Source: Curvibacter sp.
Lineage (GTDB): Bacteria > Pseudomonadota > Gammaproteobacteria > Burkholderiales > Burkholderiaceae_C
Length of the DNA: 32,991 nucleotides
Reading direction: 5' to 3'
Assembly: GCA_019233055.1 (NCBI GenBank)
Contig: JAFAMV010000002.1
Span: 1 to 32,991, forward strand
Shown: positions 1-6,903 of the stretch, piece after piece
Position numbering within the stretch: the first letter of the stretch is position 1
Layout: each line of letters opens with the position of its first letter
Made by a program: the position numbers and the translations under genes
Notes under the pieces: model-generated
Told to the model about the DNA's origin: nothing
Seen by the model: only the letters and a program-made list of their open reading frames with translations
Databases searched by the model: none

Positions 1-2
1 AC

Positions 3-1034
3 CGGCGCCAGTTGAATGCCCTGGTCACCAACCAGAACACCACCATCGGGCAGATCGCCGACACCCGGATCATGTCGCCCGACACGGCGCTGGCCCAGGC
101 CGGCCGCCTCCCCGAAGACCTGCCCGAAGACGACGGCCCGATCGACTGGCTGGACATGCAAAGCCGCGCCAATGCCCTGATGCGCGACCCCAAAAGCCTG
201 CGCTTCATGTTCCGCCTCGACCGGCTGCACCGCGACCTCAGCCGGGTGCTGCGCAGCAATCCCGACACCGCCCTGTTCGCGCTGATCCATCTGACGGCCA
301 GCGAAACCCGCTTCTACAGCGCCACCCACGCGATGCTGGTGGCGGCTATGTGCTCGCTGGCGGCCCGCGACGTGCTCAACTGGTCCAGCGAACTGGAAAC
401 CACCCTGCTGCGCGCGTGCCTGACCATGAACATCGGCATGACCGATCTGCAGGACCAGCTGACCCTGCAGCGTGATCCCCCGAGTGCCGAGCAACGCGAG
501 CACATCGATCGCCACCCCGAGCTGTCGGTCGAGCTGCTGAAACGGCGGGGGATCCAGGATGAGGTCTGGCTCGATGCCATCCTGCACCACCACCGCGCGC
601 ATTCAGGGCCCCTGGGCGGCCGCAGTCCGGCGGCCCAGATCGCGCGCCTGATCCACCGCGCCGACGGCTTTGCAGCCCGCCTCTCCCCCCGGGCCACCCG
701 CCCGCCCCTGGCGCCCTCGGTCGCCATGCACGCCACCTACTTCGACGAAAGCAAGAAGGTCGACGAGGCCGGGGCCTCCCTGATCAAGGCGGTGGGCATC
801 TACCCGCCGGGCAGCTTCGTGAAGCTGGCGAGCAACGAGGTCGCTACCGTGGTCCGGCGCGGCAACAACACCTTGACGCCGCGCGTGGCGGTGCTGGTCA
901 ACCGCCAGGGCATGCCGATGCTCGAGCCCGCCATCCGCGACACCCGGGTGGCCGACCACCGCATCCTCTCGAGCGTGAATTACAAGGACATCCGCGTGCG
1001 CACCGATCTGCTGCGCCTGCTGGCCTTGACCTGA
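3..1034 (+). CDS. Degenerate HD-GYP-family protein, 5' end probably outside the window
   Basis: The reading frame is open to the left edge, so the true start may lie upstream; the first possible start inside the window is a TTG at 12, giving 340 residues. The fold resembles HD-GYP cyclic-di-GMP phosphodiesterases: a first His in ATHAMLV (about residue 106), HPELSVELL (169-177), an HHHRAHSG segment (192-199), an HRADGF segment (215-220), and a typical C-terminal region with YPPGSFVKLASNEVA and a final LEPAIRDT. However, the metal-binding His-Asp pair expected before IGK reads Met-Asn (CLTMNIGM, residues 139-140), and the GYP signature reads GPL. I infer a fold that no longer hydrolyses c-di-GMP and may act as a sensor or partner protein. 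It is followed closely by convergent slyX. No signal peptide or receiver domain is visible in the part present. Confidence 0.75.
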   Translation, partial: RRQLNALVTNQNTTIGQIADTRIMSPDTALAQAGRLPEDLPEDDGPIDWLDMQSRANALMRDPKSLRFMFRLDRLHRDLSRVLRSNPDTALFALIHLTASETRFYSATHAMLVAAMCSLAARDVLNWSSELETTLLRACLTMNIGMTDLQDQLTLQRDPPSAEQREHIDRHPELSVELLKRRGIQDEVWLDAILHHHRAHSGPLGGRSPAAQIARLIHRADGFAARLSPRATRPPLAPSVAMHATYFDESKKVDEAGASLIKAVGIYPPGSFVKLASNEVATVVRRGNNTLTPRVAVLVNRQGMPMLEPAIRDTRVADHRILSSVNYKDIRVRTDLLRLLALT

Positions 1035-1058
1035 GCCAGCCCCTCGCCAATCAGGCGT

Positions 1059-1280
1059 TCAGTAGTGGGGCGGCAGCTCGTCGCGCAGGCTGGTGCCGCG
1101 CTGCACCCCACCCTCGGGGTTCTGGCGCCGCAGCTCGTGCACCTCGCGGATCAGCGCATCGATCTGCTCCTGTTGCCGGAACACGGTCTGGTTGAGCTGC
1201 TCGAGCAGGTCTTCCTGGAAGCTGATCTTGATTTCCAGGTCGGTGAGCCGCTGTTCGATGAGGGGGTTGTTGTTGTCCAT
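1059..1280 (-). CDS. slyX: SlyX family protein
   Basis: This is a 73-residue protein of normal SlyX length. It is mostly one amphipathic coiled coil: a LEIKISFQEDLLEQLNQ segment, then VFRQQEQIDALIREVHELR, and it ends with the family's characteristic PPHY. SlyX was named from a genetic link to the SlyD/SlyA region; its biochemical role is not established. It starts with ATG followed by DNNN, and its stop lies 24 bases from the end of the convergent HD-GYP-like gene. It lies downstream of ahpF on the same strand but is separated from it by a terminator-like hairpin, so it is probably transcribed independently. Confidence 0.9.
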   Translation of the reverse strand: MDNNNPLIEQRLTDLEIKISFQEDLLEQLNQTVFRQQEQIDALIREVHELRRQNPEGGVQRGTSLRDELPPHY

Positions 1281-1324
1281 GCCGGCATTGGAACCCAGAA
1301 AAGCCGCCGATCTGATGACACGGC

Positions 1325-1356
1325 AAAGACAGGGCGGCCGCCGGGGCCACCCTGTC
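1325..1356 (-). terminator. Rho-independent-like terminator after ahpF
   Basis: On the minus strand a 12-bp stem (GACAGGGTGGCC against GGCCGCCCTGTC, one T-G wobble) encloses a 5-base loop and is followed by TTTG. The short T tract makes it a modest terminator. It lies about 30 bases past the ahpF stop and before slyX. Confidence 0.5.
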
Positions 1357-1386
1357 GATGCCGGCCCCAGCCCGCCTCAACCCGAC

Positions 1387-2961
1387 TCAGGCCGGCTGAA
1401 CCACGGGCGTGCGGATCAGATGGTCGAAGGCACTGAGCGCGGCCTTGGCCCCGTCACCGGCGGCGATCACGATCTGCTTGTAGGGCACGGTGGTGCAGTC
1501 ACCCGCCGCCAGCACGCCGGGCAGATTGGTCTGCCCCTTGGCATCGACCACGATCTCGCCGAAGCGCGACAGCTCGACGGTGCCCTTGAGCCATTCGGTG
1601 TTGGGCACCAGGCCGATCTGCACGAACACGCCTTCCAAGGCCACCAGATGCTCTTCGCCGCTGACGCGGTCCTTGTAGCGCAGGCCGTTGACCTTGCCTT
1701 CGGCGCCGGTGATCTCGGTGGTCTGGGCATTGGTGTGCACCACCACATTGGGCAGGCTGTGCAACTTGCGGACCAGCACCGCGTCGGCCTTGAGTTCAGG
1801 GGCGAACTCGATCACGGTCACATGGCGCACCACGCCGGCCAGATCGATGGCGGCCTCGATGCCCGAGTTGCCGCCACCGATGACGGCCACATCTTTGCCC
1901 TTGAACAGCGGGCCGTCGCAGTGCGGGCAGTAGGCCACGCCCTTGTTCTTGTACTCGGCCTCGCCGGGCACGTTGACGTTGCGCCAGCGGGCGCCGGTGG
2001 ACAGGATCACAGTGCGCGCCTTCAGGCTGCCGCCATTGGCCAGCACCACCTCGGTCAGGCCGCCTTCCTGCGTCGCGGGGATCAGCCTGTCGGCGCGTTG
2101 CAGATTCATGATGTCCACATCGTAGGCCCGGGTGTGGGCCTCGAGCGCGGCAGCGAACTTGGGGCCGTCGGTCTCGAGCACCGAGATGTAGTTCTCGATG
2201 GCCAGCGTGTCGTTGACCTGGCCGCCGAAGCGCTCTGCGGCCACACCCACGCGGATGCCCTTGCGGGCGGCATACACCGCGGCAGCCGCACCGGCCGGGC
2301 CGCCGCCCACCACCAGCACGTCGTAGGGGGCCTTGGCCGACAACTTGGCCGCATCGCGGGCGGCAGCGCCGGTGTCGAGCTTGGCCACGATCTCTTCCAC
2401 GGTCATGCGGCCCGAGGCGAACACCTCGCCGTTCAGGAACACCATGGGCACGGCCATGATCTCGCGCCGGTTGACCTCGTCCTGGAAGGCGCCGCCTTCG
2501 ATGACCGTGGTCCGGATGCGCGGGTTGAGGATGGCCATGAGCGAGAGCGCCTGCACCACGTCGGGGCAGTTGTGGCAGCTCAGGCTCATGTAGACCTCGA
2601 AGTCGTAGTCGCCGTCCAGGGCCTGGATCTGCTCGATCACGTCCTGCTCGACCTTGGGCGGGTGGCCGCCGGTCCACAGCAGGGCCAGCACCAGGGAGGT
2701 GAATTCATGGCCCAGGGGCAGGCCGGCAAAACGCAGTTGGTTGGGGCTGCCCAGGCGCTGCAGGCTGAACGACGGCCGGCGGGCGTCCTGCCCGTCAGTG
2801 CGCAGGCTGATCTTGTCGGCGCGCAAGGACTGGATGGTCTGCAACAGCTGCAGGGTGTCGCGCGAGGTCTCGCCGTCGTCGAGGGAGGCCACCAGTTCGA
2901 ACGGCTGGGTCACGCGCTCCAGGTAGGCGGCGAGTTGGGTCTTGAGTTGGTCGTCGAGCAT
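1387..2961 (-). CDS. ahpF: Alkyl hydroperoxide reductase subunit F
   Basis: AhpF is the flavoprotein that passes electrons from NADH to the peroxiredoxin AhpC in the cytoplasm. The protein is 524 residues. Its N-terminal tandem thioredoxin-like part carries the redox pair CHNC (C129/C132). It is followed by an FAD-binding GGGPAG motif (219-224), the second redox pair CPHC (C345/C348), an NAD(H)-binding GGGNSG motif (362-367), and a C-terminal FAD segment with AAGDCT. All four catalytic cysteines are present. The ATG at 2961 is preferred because AAGGA lies about 10 bases upstream and the protein then begins [10 protein letters not shown] as in the family. The frame stays open upstream, but that extension has no family resemblance. 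ahpC lies 163 bases upstream on the same strand, with two hairpins in between. Confidence 0.97.
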   Translation of the reverse strand: MLDDQLKTQLAAYLERVTQPFELVASLDDGETSRDTLQLLQTIQSLRADKISLRTDGQDARRPSFSLQRLGSPNQLRFAGLPLGHEFTSLVLALLWTGGHPPKVEQDVIEQIQALDGDYDFEVYMSLSCHNCPDVVQALSLMAILNPRIRTTVIEGGAFQDEVNRREIMAVPMVFLNGEVFASGRMTVEEIVAKLDTGAAARDAAKLSAKAPYDVLVVGGGPAGAAAAVYAARKGIRVGVAAERFGGQVNDTLAIENYISVLETDGPKFAAALEAHTRAYDVDIMNLQRADRLIPATQEGGLTEVVLANGGSLKARTVILSTGARWRNVNVPGEAEYKNKGVAYCPHCDGPLFKGKDVAVIGGGNSGIEAAIDLAGVVRHVTVIEFAPELKADAVLVRKLHSLPNVVVHTNAQTTEITGAEGKVNGLRYKDRVSGEEHLVALEGVFVQIGLVPNTEWLKGTVELSRFGEIVVDAKGQTNLPGVLAAGDCTTVPYKQIVIAAGDGAKAALSAFDHLIRTPVVQPA

Positions 2962-3036
2962 GGCGGCATCCTTCTTGAATTCGTTGTCGGGGGCGCTGCG
3001 GACATGCCGGCACAGTCTGCGCGCCGGATTCCGGGC

Positions 3037-3082
3037 AAAAAAAAGCCGGACGGCACGGCTCGGGGCCATGACGCTGTCCGGC
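3037..3082 (-). terminator. Terminator/attenuator between ahpC and ahpF
   Basis: Reading the minus strand, GCCGGAC (3082-3076) pairs with GTCCGGC (3051-3045) and is followed at once by eight T residues (3044-3037). The form is that of an intrinsic terminator. It lies inside the ahpC-ahpF interval, so it would limit readthrough from ahpC into ahpF rather than end the pair absolutely. Confidence 0.7.
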
Positions 3083-3084
3083 GG

Positions 3085-3112
3085 GGCAGCGCACCGGCCG
3101 GTGCGCTCTGCC
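3085..3112. repeat. Strong palindrome just downstream of ahpC
   Basis: A perfect 20-bp palindrome (3088-3107, centre CCGG|CCGG) is extended by GGCA/TGCC pairing with a one-base bulge. It lies 13 bases past the ahpC stop codon. It may form an RNA hairpin that protects the ahpC 3' end, working with the terminator that follows. Confidence 0.6.
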
Positions 3113-3124
3113 GTGGTGTCGAGC

Positions 3125-3688
3125 TTAGATCTTGCCGACCAGATCGATCGAGGGGGCCAGGGTCTTGGCGCCTTCGTTCCACTTGGCGGGGCAGACTTCA
3201 CCGGGGTGGGAGGCGGTGTACTGGGCGGCCTTGAGCTTGCGCACGGTTTCCTTGACGTCGCGGGCGATTTCGTTGGAGTGGATTTCCAGCGTCTTGATCA
3301 CCAGGTCGGGGTTGATGATGAAGGTGCCGCGCAGGGCCAGGCCTTCTTCAGGGATGTGCACACCGAAGGCGTTGGTCAGCTGGTGGGTCGGGTCGCCGAC
3401 CAGGGGGAACTTGGCCTTGCCCACGGCGGGCGAGGTTTCGTGCCACACCTTGTGCGAGAAATGGGTGTCGGTGGTGACGATGTAGACCTCGGCGCCGGCC
3501 TTCTGGAACTCGGCGTAGTTGTCGGCCGCGTCTTCGATCTCGGTCGGGCAGTTGAAGGTGAAGGCAGCCGGCATGAAGATCAGGACCGACCACTTGCCCT
3601 TGAGGCTTTGCTCAGTCACTTCAATGAACTTGCCGTTGTGGAAAGCCTGGGTCTTGAAAGGTTGGACTTGGGTATTGATCAGGGACAT
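3125..3688 (-). CDS. ahpC: Alkyl hydroperoxide reductase subunit C (2-Cys peroxiredoxin)
   Basis: AhpC reduces hydrogen peroxide and organic hydroperoxides in the cytoplasm and is recycled by AhpF. Its 187 residues match the usual length. The peroxidatic cysteine is C47 in [10 protein letters not shown], the resolving cysteine is C166 in GEVCPAKW, and the conserved active-site Arg is R120 in LALRGTF. The usual Tyr-Pro-Ala-Asp lead-in to the active site reads Met-Pro-Ala-Ala here, a small variation. The ATG at 3688 has GAGG about nine bases upstream. The promoter region carries a full OxyR-type site, and ahpF follows on the same strand. Confidence 0.97.
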   Translation of the reverse strand: MSLINTQVQPFKTQAFHNGKFIEVTEQSLKGKWSVLIFMPAAFTFNCPTEIEDAADNYAEFQKAGAEVYIVTTDTHFSHKVWHETSPAVGKAKFPLVGDPTHQLTNAFGVHIPEEGLALRGTFIINPDLVIKTLEIHSNEIARDVKETVRKLKAAQYTASHPGEVCPAKWNEGAKTLAPSIDLVGKI

Positions 3689-3729
3689 TGCTTTTTCCTC
3701 GGTTGCTTGTGGTTGAAGACAGGGGTGAC

Positions 3730-3757
3730 TTTATCCCAGCCAACCCCATTGAGCCAA
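3730..3757 (-). promoter_or_regulatory. Probable ahpC promoter
   Basis: On the minus strand TTGGCT (3757-3752) and GATAAA (3735-3730) are 16 bases apart and about 40 bases before the ahpC start. The -35 element adjoins the OxyR-like site, the arrangement expected for OxyR activation through contact with RNA polymerase. Confidence 0.5.
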
Positions 3758-3793
3758 TTGATTGAAAATATTCATTCAATTGATCTCAACTAT
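3757..3793 (-). promoter_or_regulatory. OxyR-type binding site upstream of ahpC
   Basis: Four tetranucleotides are spaced exactly seven bases apart on the minus strand: ATAG, CAAT, ATAT, CAAT. The OxyR consensus is ATAG-N7-CTAT-N7-ATAG-N7-CTAT. The conserved inner T and A of each half site (ATAGnTnnnAnC) are also present in both halves. This predicts peroxide-induced ahpC expression. No oxyR gene is in the window. Confidence 0.75.
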
Positions 3794-3872
3794 CACCCGC
3801 CGTGCGGGTCCACGTCCATTTTGGAGCGGCACCGCACGGGTTTTGTGACGACCCCTGCCGGCCGTGGGGGTG

Positions 3873-4214
3873 TCAGGACGAGGCGGCCTGATCGAAAAGC
3901 CGCAATGCCAGCAGGCCATGCCCGACCGCCGCACCGGCGCGCAGGGCGGCCGCCAGGAACACGGTCTCGGCCACCTCTTCGGCACTGGCGCCGGCACGGG
4001 CCGCCCGCTGCGTGTGCACATCGATGCAGTAGGCGCACTGGGTGGTGAGGGCGACAGCGATCGAGATCAGCTCGCGGTACTTGTTAGGAATCAGGCCGTC
4101 GCTTCGCTCGGCCTTGGCCTTGAGGTTCAGAAAGGCCTGTGCCTCCTTGGGGGCCAGTTGGACCAGGCGCTGGGCCCACTCGAGGTCCCTGGGGCTGTGG
4201 TAGCAGTCACTCAT
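3873..4214 (-). CDS. AhpD-like carboxymuconolactone decarboxylase family protein
   Basis: The protein is 113 residues with the CMD/AhpD fold. The redox motif is QCAYCIDVH: C60, C63 and H67 form the CxxCxxxH centre of AhpD-like alkylhydroperoxidases. This suggests a thiol-dependent peroxidase or disulfide reductase rather than a true decarboxylase. It follows the family pattern NKYRELISIAVALTTQC before the motif and GASAEEVAETVFLAAAL after it. Its ATG overlaps the stop of the ECF sigma gene by four bases (ATGA), so the two are translationally coupled and the sigma factor may control it. It lies next to ahpC on the same strand but behind the ahpC promoter region, so it is a separate unit. The substrate is unknown. 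Confidence 0.88.
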   Translation of the reverse strand: MSDCYHSPRDLEWAQRLVQLAPKEAQAFLNLKAKAERSDGLIPNKYRELISIAVALTTQCAYCIDVHTQRAARAGASAEEVAETVFLAAALRAGAAVGHGLLALRLFDQAASS

Positions 4215-4756
4215 GCCGACCTCCCGCCATCGGCGGCCGTCGGTTGCAGGTATTCGCGCACCAGGGCGCGCGCCCGATGAAGGCGGCTCTTGGTGGCCTC
4301 GACGGTGAGACCGAGCCGCCCGGCCATCTCGGCCAAGGTGAGTTGCTCGACATCGCGCAGCAGGACGGCCTGACGGTGGCCCTCTGGCAGCGACTCCAGG
4401 GCACGGGCCAGGTCCATGCGCAGGTCGTCCTGGGGCAGGCGGGCGAAGCGAGGACTGTCTTCGAGGTCGCGCCACGCCTCCACCCCCCGCATCAGGCCCA
4501 GGGCCGGCAGCATGCACAGGCGGGTCACGACCCGGAACATCCAGGCCGCCAGGGCGGGCGCGCTGCGCACCTCGCCGACGCGGCGGTAGACGATGATCAG
4601 GGCCTCCTGGACCACGTCCTCGACGACCGAGCTGCGGTGGCAATGCGAACGCGCATATCGATGGATGTCGGGCTTGACCTGTCGCAGCAGGGTGTCCAGC
4701 GCCTGGGCATCGCCGGCCTGCGCCTGGGCGAACAGCTGGTGGTCGACACTGATCAT
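4211..4756 (-). CDS. ECF-type RNA polymerase sigma factor
   Basis: This is a 181-residue sigma-70 family protein with only regions 2 and 4. Region 2 spans about residues 25-85 (VVEDVVQEALIIVYRRVG, then AWMFRVVTRLC). Region 4 spans about 118-171 (ALESLPEGHRQAVLLRDVEQ, then the helix-turn-helix LTLAEMAGRLGLTVEATKSRL). It starts at an ATG that overlaps the stop of the upstream DUF2892 gene by four bases, and its own stop overlaps the AhpD-like gene in the same way. No anti-sigma factor is recognisable nearby; the small membrane protein upstream is the only candidate for a membrane partner. Its regulon is unknown, but the coupled AhpD-like gene and the adjoining ahpCF suggest an oxidative or electrophile stress role (inference). 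Confidence 0.92.
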   Translation of the reverse strand: MISVDHQLFAQAQAGDAQALDTLLRQVKPDIHRYARSHCHRSSVVEDVVQEALIIVYRRVGEVRSAPALAAWMFRVVTRLCMLPALGLMRGVEAWRDLEDSPRFARLPQDDLRMDLARALESLPEGHRQAVLLRDVEQLTLAEMAGRLGLTVEATKSRLHRARALVREYLQPTAADGGRSA

Positions 4757-4962
4757 GACTTCCCCTTGCCCAGGCGCATCGCGCAGGCACAGGCCGGGCA
4801 GAAGCCGAACAGGCCCGAGGCCGCCGTCAAGGCCCCTGCGGCGGTCAGCAGCCAGCCCGCGAGGCCGGTCCCCAGGCCCCAGAATCCGCCCAGGGCCAGC
4901 AACAGGCCCGCCAGCAGGCGCAGCAGGCGTTGCGCCGATCCTATGTTTTTCCGGTAGATCAT
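4753..4962 (-). CDS. DUF2892-like small inner-membrane protein
   Basis: The protein is 69 residues. An N-terminal NIGSAQRLLRLLAG segment is followed by two hydrophobic stretches (about 16-30 and 34-50), and it ends in a cysteine-bearing GFCPACACAMRLGKG tail. This is the DUF2892/YgaP-membrane-domain pattern, in which the second helix is followed by CP.xx.C. The ATG at 4962 is chosen over the GTG three bases upstream because AAGGAG lies eight bases before it. It is first in a tightly coupled three-gene operon with the ECF sigma factor and the AhpD-like protein. The three or four clustered cysteines near the membrane could sense redox state (inference). Confidence 0.8.
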   Translation of the reverse strand: MIYRKNIGSAQRLLRLLAGLLLALGGFWGLGTGLAGWLLTAAGALTAASGLFGFCPACACAMRLGKGKS

Positions 4963-5147
4963 CACTTCGACTCCTTATGTCGGTGGACCCGCTCAAGCCG
5001 GGGTCCCGGGGCAAGGAGGGACGGAACCAGGAAAAGGATTCACCCGGACGAGAATTTTCTGACAAAGCCACCCCGCCGCAGACAGATCCGAACGCTCTCA
5101 GGGCTGATACGAGGCGCCGGGCGCCCCAGGAGATCGCACAATGCGGC

Positions 5148-5612
5148 ATGGCCACCTCGCGCAAATCCCCCCCCAGCAGCGCCGCCGAAGGCGTGGACAC
5201 CCGCTACCTCGAGACCCTCATGGGCTACAACGCCCGCCGGGCCGCCCTGGCGATCATCGAGGTCTTCATGGAGCGCATGTCGGTGTACGGCCTCAAGGTG
5301 GTCGACTTCTCGGTGCTGTCCCTGGTGGCGCACAACCCCGGCATCACCTCGCGCCAGCTCTGCGCCAACCTCGACATCCTGCCGCCGAACCTGGTCGGCA
5401 TCATCGCCTCCATGGACCGGCGCGGCCTCATCGAGCGGCGCCCGCACCCCAGCGATGGCCGGGCCGTCGGCCTGCACCTCACCCCCTCAGGTCTGACCAT
5501 GATGAAGGACGCCGAGCAGACCGCCGCCGACCTGGAGATCGAAGCCACATCCAGGCTGAGCCCCGCCGAGCGCAAGACCCTGATCCGCCTGCTTCAGAAG
5601 ATCTACCTCTGA
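5148..5612 (+). CDS. MarR-family transcriptional regulator
   Basis: The protein is 154 residues with a MarR winged-helix core. Its order is helices in YLETLMGYNARRAALAIIEVF, the DNA-recognition region PGITSRQLCANLDILPPNLVGIIASMDRRGLI (about 64-96), the wing RRPHPSDGRAVGLHLTPSG, and a C-terminal dimerisation helix in SPAERKTLIRLLQKIY. The ATG at 5148 has AGGAG about 15 bases upstream, rather far, so the exact start is uncertain and the frame is open upstream. It is divergent from the DUF2892-sigma-AhpD operon and might regulate it, or the HxlR gene downstream. The ligand is unknown. Confidence 0.85.
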   Translation: MATSRKSPPSSAAEGVDTRYLETLMGYNARRAALAIIEVFMERMSVYGLKVVDFSVLSLVAHNPGITSRQLCANLDILPPNLVGIIASMDRRGLIERRPHPSDGRAVGLHLTPSGLTMMKDAEQTAADLEIEATSRLSPAERKTLIRLLQKIYL

Positions 5613-5636
5613 GCCAGGGCTTGCCCGCTGGTACCG

Positions 5637-5657
5637 GGTAGCTACCAATGCTGTAGC
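5637..5657. promoter_or_regulatory. Inverted repeats before the HxlR-type gene (candidate operator)
   Basis: GGTAGCTACC (5637-5646) is a perfect 10-bp palindrome, and its GCTAC half pairs again with GTAGC at 5653-5657 (GCTAC-N7-GTAGC). A TATAGT hexamer follows about 16 bases later. The position, 70-90 bases before the start codon, fits an autoregulatory operator, but this is pattern only. Confidence 0.3.
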
Positions 5658-5725
5658 AATCGTGTTTTTGGACTATAGTGCTTTTCGCACAGGTGCCGGG
5701 CGCCGGCACCACCAGGAGAGCCCCC

Positions 5726-6046
5726 ATGAGTCCCAAGGATGTCCCGGCCATCAGCCAGTTGTTCGATCTGCTCGGATCGCGCTATGCGCTGCGCGTGCTG
5801 TGGGCGCTGCGCGACGAACATGCCCAGACCTTCCGCCTGCTCCAGGACAGCGTGGGCGGCATCACCCCGAACACCCTGAACACCCGGATCAAGGAGTTGC
5901 GCGCGGCCGGCCTGCTCGACCACGGCCCGTCGGGCTATCTGGTGACCGAAAGCGGCAAGGACCTGCTCAGGCGGCTCAACGAACTGCCCGCCTTCGCCAG
6001 CAAATGGGCAGCCAGCCGAGCGAAAAAGCCCGCCGGCGCCGACTGA
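5726..6046 (+). CDS. HxlR/MarR-like winged-helix transcriptional regulator
   Basis: The protein is 106 residues. The region from [20 protein letters not shown] through [33 protein letters not shown] to [18 protein letters not shown] is an HxlR-like winged helix: a first helix ending in RVLWAL, the recognition helix [12 protein letters not shown], and a beta wing. The usual N-terminal cysteine of redox-sensing HxlR members is absent, and there is no cysteine at all. The ATG at 5726 has AGGAG nine bases upstream; an ATG 48 bases earlier in frame lacks a ribosome-binding site. It follows the MarR gene on the same strand with a gap of about 110 bases containing inverted repeats. Its target is unknown. 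Confidence 0.8.
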   Translation: MSPKDVPAISQLFDLLGSRYALRVLWALRDEHAQTFRLLQDSVGGITPNTLNTRIKELRAAGLLDHGPSGYLVTESGKDLLRRLNELPAFASKWAASRAKKPAGAD

Positions 6047-6083
6047 GCCGTGGCACAACGTGCGGGCCCTTCGCGCCTCGCAC

Positions 6084-6107
6084 CCAGGCCGGCCGGGGCC
6101 TGGCCTT
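6084..6107 (+). terminator. Weak hairpin between the HxlR-type gene and the FKBP gene
   Basis: CCAGGCC (6084-6090) pairs with GGCCTGG (6097-6103) and is followed by CCTTT. The T tract is poor. A GATAAT hexamer at 6113-6118 could be the -10 element of the FKBP gene, but no good -35 partner was found. Confidence 0.25.
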
Positions 6108-6188
6108 TCAGGGATAATCCCGGCTTCGCGACCGCAGCCCGGCTCCGGGCCCGGCGCTTCTCAAGACCGACCCCCTCAAGGAAACACC

Positions 6189-6890
6189 ATGCCCACCAGC
6201 GCCACCGGCCTGCAATATGAAGACACCACCGTGGGCACCGGCCCCGAAGCCCGCGCCGGCGACGACGTCAGCGTGCATTACACCGGCTGGCTCTATGACA
6301 ACGGCGAGCAAGGCGCCAAGTTCGACTCCAGCGTGGACCGCAACGACCCCTTCGAATTCGCCCTCGGCGCCGGCATGGTCATCAAGGGCTGGGACGAAGG
6401 CGTGCAGGGCATGAAGGTGGGCGGCAAGCGCACCCTGATCATTCCGGCCTCGCTCGGCTACGGCGCACGCGGCGCCGGCGGCGTGATCCCCCCGAACGCC
6501 ACGCTGAAGTTCGATGTCGAACTGCTGGGCGTGCAGTCGCAACAGGCGGCCGTGGCCGAGCTGCTGATCGAGGACACCCTGGTCGGCGAAGGCGACGAAG
6601 CCCAGGCGGGCCGCAAGGTGCGGGTGCACTACACCGGCTGGCTCTTCAAGAACGGGGCCCAGGGCGCCAAGTTCGACTCCAGCCTGGACCGCAACTCGCC
6701 GTTCGAATTCCATCTGGGTGCCGGCATGGTGATCAAGGGCTGGGACCTGGGCGTGCAGGGCATGAAGGTGGGCGGCAAGCGCACTCTGATCATCCCCGCC
6801 CATCTGGGCTATGGCGCACGCGGCGCCGGCGGCGTGATCCCCGGGAACGCCACCTTGAAATTCGACGTCGAACTGCTGGCCGTCGCCTGA
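6189..6890 (+). CDS. FKBP-type peptidyl-prolyl isomerase with two tandem FKBP domains
   Basis: FKBP proteins catalyse cis-trans isomerisation of prolyl bonds and act as folding helpers. This 233-residue protein contains two complete, near-identical FKBP domains (about 1-116 and 117-233), where most bacterial homologues of this type have one. Active-site aromatic and acidic residues are present in both: Y31, F45, D46, W68, Y91, and their equivalents exactly 117 residues later (Y148, F162, D163, W185, Y208). There is no signal peptide, so it is cytoplasmic. The ATG at 6189 follows AAGGA with good spacing. It has its own intergenic region after the HxlR-type gene and is convergent with the symporter operon. 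The tandem form is internal duplication, described separately. Confidence 0.92.
   Translation: MPTSATGLQYEDTTVGTGPEARAGDDVSVHYTGWLYDNGEQGAKFDSSVDRNDPFEFALGAGMVIKGWDEGVQGMKVGGKRTLIIPASLGYGARGAGGVIPPNATLKFDVELLGVQSQQAAVAELLIEDTLVGEGDEAQAGRKVRVHYTGWLFKNGAQGAKFDSSLDRNSPFEFHLGAGMVIKGWDLGVQGMKVGGKRTLIIPAHLGYGARGAGGVIPGNATLKFDVELLAVA
6276..6527 (+). repeat. FKBP internal repeat, copy 1
   Basis: This encodes residues 30-113 of the FKBP protein. It aligns without gaps to the segment 351 bases (117 codons) downstream. At protein level I count 9 differences in 84 residues, and long stretches of DNA are identical. Confidence 0.9.
6627..6878 (+). repeat. FKBP internal repeat, copy 2
   Basis: This encodes residues 147-230, the second copy of the duplicated segment. 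The main changes from copy 1 are at the surface (for example Asp to Lys, Glu to Leu, Ala to His), plus Pro to Gly in the [10 protein letters not shown] segment. Confidence 0.9.
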
Positions 6891-6903
6891 GCCGGCAGGC
6901 CGC

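Noticed and set aside
3873-4214. Calling the AhpD-like gene true ahpD of the ahpCF system
   Set aside because: It is coupled to an ECF sigma factor, not to ahpC, and ahpF is present to reduce AhpC. Only the CxxCxxxH motif is shared with AhpD.
4963-5147. ECF-type -35/-10 promoter (GGAAC and CGTC-like motifs) in the sigma operon spacer
   Set aside because: GGAAC occurs at about 5024 on the plus strand, but spacing and -10 match are poor, and on the minus strand no well-spaced pair was found. Not enough to claim autoregulation.
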